Below are positions 21,423-28,164 of a stretch of DNA of 28,164 bases, one piece after another. The DNA comes from Chara braunii (lineage: Eukaryota; Streptophyta; Charophyceae; Charales; Characeae). Positions within the stretch are counted from its first letter, which is position 1. Each line of letters begins with the position of its first letter. The stretch spans positions 161,499 to 189,662 of the forward strand of contig BFEA01001091.1 of the NCBI GenBank assembly GCA_003427395.1. Direction: 5' to 3'. A program made the translations under genes and the position numbers. Under the pieces are notes generated by a model. That model made no database searches and was not told the DNA's origin. It saw only the letters and a program-made list of their open reading frames with translations.

Positions 21423-22389
21423 GTGTATGTCAGAACAAGAAGAAACAGTAAGGAAAAAGGGAGTGCTCCATCGGGAGCGACTCCAAAGGTCCCTTAAAGA
21501 AACGCAAGAGAAGACGAAACGACGTGAGTAAAAGGAATCAGAGGAAGAAGATACCCCGTGTAGCCTCAGTTCATCGGAGAATCCGCCACTGGCTTGAGTT
21601 GATCTCGGTCAGACTACTGCGTAAAGCATCAAAGGATGTGCTTATCCGCAAGAGAGGGAATGCAAGGACTGAGAGTAGGGGAAATATATATTTCCCTAAG
21701 ACAACTTAGGACATAGCCAAGAAACTCCTTGAAATAAAAGAAGAAGGAGTGACAAACGACTTGGGGTAGATAGAAGTTAGGGGTTAGACTTTGGGATGTT
21801 GATCCCAAAGCTCTCAAACCAGATCTAGGGGTTTGACCCTTTGATATCAATATGTGGGAAGTCGAGTGAGAATGTTGAATCCTTGTTGACCTATGTGTGT
21901 GCAGGTCCTTGCTTGGTTTACTGCAATTGAAGGAGAAGTCCTACATAAAGGATTCAATTTTCTGTTATCACTCGATAACAGGTCGATCGTTGCCGATTCA
22001 ACTTTTCCCCCTTTTTGAGTTCATACCCACATCTAAAGTCGAACCCTTTGAGCAGTAAAACTGTCAACTGTGGTGATTGTCTAAATGATCCTAGTCACTC
22101 TCAATGGTCCTTTGAAGATATGTGAGGGGGCTCGGATTACGTCTCAGGAAAAGATAGAGCTGCATTACACGGTTTGGAAAGTGAGGGACATAATCTGAGG
22201 TGTGGATTGATGGTTGACTCCGCTAGTGCATGGCATGTGGATTGTCTTTGCATTATCATGTGCAGGTCTGTTTTGTTCGTGGGTTTTGGATTGAATCTGG
22301 GCTTGACATCGTGAAGAGTTTTGGGCACACAACACTTGTGACAGTGGAATGGGTTCCCGGTGGTAATACTCTCATACTCTTTATGGTCT

Positions 22390-22397
22390 TATATAAA
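22390..22397 (+). promoter_or_regulatory. TATA box of the 3' LTR
   Basis: This is the homologue of 5981-5988, identical in all eight bases. If active it would drive read-out transcription into the flank beyond 22887. Confidence 0.45.
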
Positions 22398-22817
22398 TCC
22401 TGTGCTATTTGTTAACAGTTGTGACATAATCTGATCAGTAGGATAGAGAGTCTTAGCAGCTAGGAAAGTTGGACAGGTTCGATCATCTGAAAATTTAAGC
22501 ATTGAGCGGAAATAGACTACCATTAAAAAGTTCGACATGAAAATACGTAGCGGGTCAGTTCTAGGTGTCTTACCTCGTGTACCCCATTTAGTGCTACAAC
22601 GATCGAGCAAACGCTCTCGGCCGACCTCCTCTACTCAGGCATGTAAAAACCTTTGCATGTGGGCCGATAGCTCTGCAGGGATACACCTACCTAAGGGTGG
22701 TGACAACCCCTTGGGTAGAGGTAAGTTTTACCTCGCGACGTCCCGACCTGTCGCAGGGCGTCGTGAGAGGTATAACACGTGCCCACGGTTGGAGTGGTGA
22801 CAAGTTGATTCTTCGAA

Positions 22818-22823
22818 AATAAA
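22818..22823 (+). promoter_or_regulatory. AATAAA, possible polyadenylation signal in the 3' LTR
   Basis: The motif is kept identically from 6410-6415 and lies in the position expected to end a full-length element transcript. Confidence 0.3.
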
Positions 22824-22887
22824 TCCTGCGTGACACGACCGTGAGGTTCAGCGCTCCCAGCAGGGTGCGGGACCGCCGCGCTCGACA

Positions 22888-23029
22888 CTGCAATAATGAT
22901 ATTGTATGCTTGGTCTGTGTCACGACAGTGATTAGATGATCATTGGCATTTTAGCCTTCCGCTGCGCTACCCTGTACTATGTAAGAAAGGTCGGTTCTTG
23001 TTCTGGTCTGCACCATTACGGTATGCGAC
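22888..23029. other. Flanking sequence right of the element
   Basis: Starts CTGCAATAAT, where LTR similarity ends; CTGCA is the candidate 5-bp target duplication. No gene seen. Confidence 0.5.
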
Positions 23030-23460
23030 ATGCGCCACGTCACACAGATACGCAGTGACGCATACGTGGTGACAGTCACAATGTGACACATACACAGCAA
23101 CAACACACGGACAGATATGCAGTGAAAACAGACACGGTGACACATGGATGCGCGGACAACAATGCACGGTGACACTTTGAATACACCGTGACACTCATAC
23201 AGACATAGTGACATACACAGTGTGACACAGACTGTGGCATGCACAGTAAGATACTGGTTGTGATATACCCAGTGTGACAGAGGCTGTAGCATACACAGCA
23301 AGATACAGGCTGTGACACACACATTCACAGTAGCACGCACATATACAATGACACACACGGGTGTTGTGACACACACAGACAGCTGCGTGTATACAGACAA
23401 CAAAGACGCACAGTGCACAGCGACACAGTGACATATATACGTCGAGAGTGAGACAGACAG
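23030..23460. repeat. CA-rich degenerate tandem repeat
   Basis: Units built from GTGACACA, CAGTGTGACA and GGCTGTGACA recur. A longer period of about 54 bp is visible at about 23220-23310. The minus-strand frame of 222 codons (22951-23619) is Val/Cys/Thr translation of this repeat, not a gene. Confidence 0.75.
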
Positions 23461-23803
23461 AGAGAGAGAAATAGAGAAAGAGGGAAGAGAAAACGTAACC
23501 GGCATACACTCGCAATCTGCACTGGTAGTGACGTCATATACATTGGACTTCATAGTCGAAGTGAACCTGTTGCGTAAGTGCAGCTGTAGGAGGGTAGGCA
23601 AGTAGTATAAATTGGGCATTGGGCGCCAGACATAGAAGAGCGACCATGGATACCGAGTTGGTGTAGGCCTGAGGACTTGAGCATTGGCTCATTACTTCAT
23701 GCGTATTGCTCTATTTTGCTGGATACTCAGCGATTGTACACGACTACTAAGACATCCGTGAGAACTCACAACGCAGTCCTCTGTATATCGACCACGCCCA
23801 TAC

Positions 23804-23920
23804 CCTTATTATTACTACTACTATTATTATTTTTATTATTGTTATTATTATTATTATTTATGTCGTTATTATTGTTATTTTATTATTTATTTTATTATTT
23901 TATTATTTTTATTATTTAAT
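23804..23920. repeat. ATT-rich tract in the flank
   Basis: Interrupted ATT/TTA repeat lying before an LTR-related block, in the same order as 2454-2540 and the block at 2581. Confidence 0.9.
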
Positions 23921-24002
23921 TGCTTGATTATTTTCGCTACCTCTGTTAGTTGTCATAGCTAACATGAGACATCAATACAAAGCCGGAGGTGAAGAAGAGT
24001 AT

Positions 24003-24371
24003 GAGGCATTGGAGAGGAGGGAGACGCTATCACTTGTGATGGTGCCCACCTCCTCCGTCCTCCTCCGTACTTGTCTTTGTGTGGTCCTCCCAGATGCCTG
24101 CCTCCTTAACCTTATTGTTTGATGAAAGGTTTCTCATTGATTTAATAACGGCCTCAGTTAAATCTAAGGGGCCAGCAATCAGTTACATGAGTTATGTACA
24201 TCACCCATGACAGGGCGATTGCGGGAGCTTTGCCGGAGTTCAGGCGGAACTCTGGAGGCAGGGAACAACAAGGTACGCTATTCCAACCCAGTTGTTGTTT
24301 TAAGATATATAGGCTATTATCCATAGTGGTGTTCATGAGGGCAAGGGATTCATAATCAGTAATTCTTCAAG
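24003..24371 (+). mobile_element. Fragment related to LTR positions 2581-2954 (diverged relative)
   Basis: It starts GAGGCATTGG and keeps the ATCAC/GTGAT stem, the CCTCC-rich arm, the core GGGCGATTGCGGGAGC and the GAGTTC/GAACTC hairpin (24236-24252). It then has AAG/GTACGC and, 99 nt on, TTCTTCAAG. The block lengths (270 against 273 bp) and the order match the LTR, while the spacer between cores is largely unalignable. It therefore comes from another, older or different member of the same LTR family on the same strand. The stretch 24372-24700 shows nothing further. Confidence 0.65.
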
Positions 24372-24700
24372 GGTTAAAAGATGGACATAAGTTTTGGATT
24401 GTTAAAACTGCAGGTAAAGAAAATGGCTGACTGGGCGGAATGTCTGGCTAAATGTGACTGATTGCTTCTGGGTACAACGATCTTGCTGCGTGGGCGTTTC
24501 TTTGGAGATGTGGGTGCAAGGGATCGACTTTTCATACACTGCCTAAACAATGATGGGTATCCTTTGATTTAAGCTTGCTATGATCAACTGCCATAGATCA
24601 CACCGATCAATTCTCATCACGCGTCTGATCGATCGCAAATCCTCGAAACTAACAATGATTCAGGGCTCGAATGACATCAAAGGCAATGACTTGGTCCGTG

Positions 24701-27700
24701 GATAAGACTTGTGTGGGGATAAGAGTAGCAGGGTCGCATGAAGCCTGCCTTATCAGTGACTGGTCCCATGATAAGAGTAACAGGGTCTATGAAACCTGCC
24801 TTATCAACGACTAGCCGGTGATAAGCGTAACGACGCTCCATGAAAAGGTCTTGCCTTACCTCCGATGAGCCTTACACTCAGTCAGTGATAAGAGTAGGAG
24901 GGTTCCTAGGACACCCGCCTTATTGATGGCTAACCAGTGATAAGAGTGGCAGGGGAATCCTGCCTTATCAATGACTAGTCTGATATAACAGTAACGAGGT
25001 TTCAAGGACATCTGCCTTATCATTGACCAATCTAACATTCTTTAAGTGGTAAGAGTAGCAGGATTCCTTGGACACCCACCTTATTGATGGCTAGCAAGTG
25101 ATAAGAGTAGCAGGGGAAACCTCCCTTATCAGTGACTAGTCTGATATAAGAGTAGCGAGGTTTTTAAGGACACCTGCCTTATCAATAACCAATCTAACAT
25201 TCTTTCAATGGTAAGAGTAGCATGATTCCTTGGACACCCGCCTTATTGATGATTAGCCAGTGATAAGAGTAGTAGGGGAAGCCTGCCTTATCAATGACTA
25301 CTCTGATATAAGACTAGTGAGGTTTCAAGGACACCTGCCTTATTATTGACCAATCTAACATTCTTTCAGTGGTAAGAGTAACAGGATTCATCGGACACCC
25401 GCCTTATTGATGGCTAGCCAGTGATAAGAGTAGCAGGGGAAGCCTGCCTTATTAGTGACTAGTCTGATATAAGAGTAGCGAGCTTTTTAAGGACACCTGC
25501 CTTATCAATAAACAATCTAACATTCTTTCAATGGTAAGAGTAGCAGGATTCCATGGACACCCGCCTTATTGATGGCTAGCCAGTGATAAGAGTAGCAGGG
25601 GAAGCCTGCCTTATCAGTGACTAATTTGATATAAGAGTAACGAGGTTTCAAGGACGCCTACCTTATCATTGACCAATATAACATTCTTTCAGTGGTATGA
25701 GTAGCAGGATTCCTTGGACACACGTTTTATTGATGCATGCCAGTGATAAGAGTAGCAGGGAAGTCTGCCTTATGAGTGACTATTCTCATATAAGAGTAGC
25801 GAGGTTTTCAAGGACACCTGCCTTATCAATAACCAATCTAACATTTTTTCAATGGTAAGAGTAACAGGATTCCTTGGACACCCGCCTTATTGATGGCTAG
25901 TCAATGATAAAAGTAGCAGGGGAAGCCTGCCTTATCAATGACTAGTCTGATATAAGAGTAGCGAGGTTTCAAGAACACCTACCTTATCATTGACCAATCT
26001 AACATTCTTTCAGTGGTCAGAGTAGCAAGATTTCTTGGACACCCGCCTTATTAATGGCTAGCCAGTGATAAGAGTAGCAGGGGAAACCTGCCTTATTAGT
26101 GACTAGTCTGATATAAGAGCAGTGAGGTTTTCAAGGACACCTGCCTTATCAATAACCAATCTAACATTCTTTCAATGGTAAGTGTAGCAGGATTCCTTGG
26201 ACACCCGCCTTATTGATGGCTAGCCAGTGATAAGAGTAGCACGGGAAGCCTGCCTTATCAGTGACTAGTCTAATATAAGAGTAGCGAGGTTTCAAGGACA
26301 CCTGCCTTATCATTGAACAATCTAACATTTTTTAAGTGGTAAGAGTAGCAGGATTCATTGGACACACGTCTAATTGATGACTAGCCAATTATAAGAGTAG
26401 CAGGGGAGACCTGCCTTGTGAGTGACTAGTCTGATATAAGAGTGGCGAGGTCTCAAGGACACCTGCCTTATCATTGAACAATCTAACATTCTTCCACTCA
26501 TAAGAATAGCAGGGTTCCTTGGACACCCGCCTTATTGAGGTCTAACCAGTGATAAGAGTAGCAGGGAAAGTCTGCCTTATGAGTGACAAGTCTGATATAA
26601 GAGTAACGAGGTTTCAACGACACCTGCCTTATCAGTGATCAGCCTCACATTCATTAAGTGGTAAAAGTAACAGGGTTCCTTGGATACCCGCCTTATTGAG
26701 GTCTAGCCAGTGATAAGAGTAGCAGGGAAAACCTCCCTTATCAGTGACTAGCCTGATATTAGAGTAGCAGGATTTCAGTGACACTTGCCTTATCANGTCT
26801 AGCCAGTGATAAGAGTAGCAGGGAAAACCTCCCTTATCAGTGACTAGCCTGATATTAGAGTAGCAGGATTTCAGTGACACTTGCCTTATCAGTGATCAGC
26901 CTAGCACTTAGTCAATGATAAGAGTAGTAGGGTTCCTTGGATACCTACCTTATTGATGTCTAGCCAGTGATAAGAGTAGCAGGGAAAACCTGCCTTATCA
27001 GTGACTAATCTGATATAAGAGCAACAGGCTTTCAAAGACACTTGCCTTATTAGTGATTAGCCTAACACTTAGTCAATGACAAGAGTAGCAAGGTCCCTTG
27101 GATACCCGCTTTATTGATGGATAGCAAGTGATAAGAGAAGCAGGGGAAACCTGCCTTATCAATGACTAGTCTTATATAAGAGTAGCGAAGTTTTCAAGGA
27201 CACCTTCCTTATCAATAGCCATTCTAACATTCTTTCAATGCTAAGAGTAGCAGGATTCCTTGGACACCCGCCTTATTGATGATTAGCCAGTGATACGAGT
27301 AGCAGGGGAAGCATGCCTTATCAATGACGAGTCTGATATAAGAGTAGCGAGGTTTTAAGGACTCCTGCCTTATCATTGACCAATCTAACATTCTTTGAGT
27401 GGTAAGAGTAACAGGATTCCTTAGACACCCGCCTTATTGATGGCTAGCCAGTGATAAGAGTAGGAGGGGAAACCGGCCTGTCTTATCAGTGACTAGTCTG
27501 ATATAAGAGTAGCGAGGTTTTCAAGGACACCTGCCTTATCAATAACCAATCTAACATTATTTCAATGTTAAGAGTAGCAGGATTCCTTGGACACCCGCCT
27601 TATTGATGGCTAACCAGTGATAAGAGTAGCAGGGGAAGTCTGCCTTATCAGTGACTAGTCTGATATAACAGTAACGAGGTTTCAAGGACACTTGCCTTAT

Positions 27701-28164
27701 CATTGACCAATCTAACATTCTTTCAGTGGTAAGAGTAGCAGGATTCCTTGGAAACACGTTTTCTTGATGGCTAGCCAGTGATAAGAGTAGCAGGGGAAAA
27801 CTGCCTTATGAGTGACTAGTCTGATATAAGAGTAGCGAGGCTTTCAAGGACACCTGCTTTATCAATAACCAATCTAACATTTTTTCAATGGTAAGAGTAG
27901 CAAGATTCCTTGGACACCCACCTTATTGATGGTTAGCCAGTGATAAGAGTAACAGGGGAAGCTTGCCTTATCAGTGACTAGCCTGATATAAGAGTAGCGA
28001 GGTTTCAAGGACACGTGACTGATCATTGACCAATCTAACATTCTTTAAGTGGTAAGAGTAGTAGGATTTCTTGGACACCCGCCTTATTGATGGCTAGCCA
28101 GTGATAAGAGTAGCAGGGGAAACTTGCCTTATTATTGACTAGTCTGATATAAGAATAGCCAGGT
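24701..28164. repeat. Hairpin satellite, about 161-bp higher-order period, runs off the window
   Basis: About 20 tandem copies. In the regular part, unit starts fall at 25260, 25421, 25583, 25743, 25904 and 26065 (160-162 bp apart). Each unit holds three related monomers of about 45-66 bp, all with a left arm containing AAGAGTAGC and a right arm containing CCTTAT. The first pairs TGATAAG with CTTATCA and GCAGG with CCTGC, leaving AGTA unpaired. Short open frames on the minus strand are translations of the satellite. Confidence 0.9.
26701..26891. other. Exact 95-bp duplication joined by a single N
   Basis: 26701-26795 and 26797-26891 are identical base for base, with one N at 26796 between them. 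Neighbouring satellite units differ by several percent, so perfect identity at an N points to an unresolved contig overlap. Confidence 0.8.

Larger units (their letters stand above)
1..22887 (+). mobile_element. Long-LTR retrotransposon (non-autonomous or decayed), nearly complete
   Basis: Two direct copies of one sequence (1-6479 and 16451-22887) bound an unrelated interior of about 9.5-10 kb. The right ends of both copies stop at the same GACA. Directly after the first lies a primer-binding site complementary to plant-type tRNA-Asp, the hallmark order LTR-PBS. This sets the strand as +. The interior starts with a leader and a broken gag-like frame, and has no reverse transcriptase, RNase H or integrase that I can recognise in any frame. 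That fits a LARD-like non-autonomous element or an old wreck. The left LTR is cut by the window start, so the left target-site duplication is not visible; the candidate right one is CTGCA at 22888-22892. A tandem segmental duplication is the alternative, but it would not explain the adjacent primer site. Confidence 0.8.
16451..22887 (+). mobile_element. 3' LTR (homologous part; true start may be 16028)
   Basis: This is the second copy of 1-6479, ending CTCGACA at 22881-22887, after which similarity to the internal leader stops. The left end is blurred by a 110-bp N gap at 16341-16450. A purine run AGGAAAAA at 16020-16027 followed by TG at 16028 could be the polypurine tract and LTR start, giving an LTR of about 6860 bp; about 0.4 kb of the 5' LTR would then lie left of the window. 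Differences from the 5' LTR include many CG to TG or CA changes and a deletion of about 22 bp that removes a perfect hairpin (see 2817-2833). Confidence 0.78.

Noticed and set aside
1-22887. Plain tandem segmental duplication of 6.4 kb
   Set aside because: The right ends stop exactly at GACA, with a tRNA-Asp primer site two bases after the first copy, which a random duplication would not produce.
22951-23619. 222-codon minus-strand open frame
   Set aside because: It is a translation of the CA-rich tandem repeat, rich in Val, Cys and Thr, with no domain.
24701-28164. CRISPR-like array
   Set aside because: Repeats are contiguous tandem units without unique spacers, and the context is eukaryotic; it is a satellite.

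Overview
The window looks like nuclear DNA of a plant-type (streptophyte) eukaryote and is almost entirely repeats. I see no host gene that I can defend. The lineage hint is a tRNA primer-binding site at 6482-6501. It matches the complement of the 3' end of plant-type tRNA-Asp, the primer of many plant Ty3/gypsy retrotransposons. A large, repeat-rich genome such as a charophyte, bryophyte or other plant fits, but the species cannot be read from the sequence.

Layout. (1) 1-6479 and 16451-22887 are two direct copies of one long sequence, differing by roughly 5% where I sampled them by eye. Both copies end in GACA. The first is followed after two bases by the primer-binding site. I therefore read them as the two LTRs of one LTR retrotransposon on the + strand. 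The LTRs are at least 6.4 kb, and possibly about 6.86 kb if the 3' LTR begins at TG 16028. (2) 6480 to about 16027 is the internal region: a leader with a degenerate duplication of the primer-site segment, a broken gag-like frame (7232-7693), about 5 kb with no recognisable pol, a hairpin- and tRNA-like stretch (12400-13500), and a long purine-rich, microsatellite-rich tail (13540-15480). The element looks non-autonomous (LARD-like) or heavily decayed. (3) 22888-28164 is downstream flank. It holds CA-rich repeats, an ATT microsatellite, a block colinear with LTR positions 2581-2954, and then a hairpin satellite of about 161 bp period that runs off the window end.

Within each LTR the order is: GA, TG and ATT microsatellites, a TG-rich degenerate repeat, a purine tract, a second ATT tract, a conserved block ending in a splice-donor-like AAG/GTAYGC, a cluster of about 18 different short palindromes, a TATA box about 500 bp before the LTR end, and an AATAAA.

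The most interesting observation combines these parts. The LTRs carry an array of hairpin-capable palindromes whose arms differ from one to the next while the pairing is kept. At the equivalent position, a diverged relative immediately downstream carries a different hairpin array, a three-hairpin higher-order satellite. This looks like one LTR superfamily with a fast-changing hairpin module. Assembly quality is a caution: there is a 110-bp N gap, single Ns at the same homologous places in both LTRs inside a near-identical 0.73-kb stretch, and an exact 95-bp duplication joined by one N.
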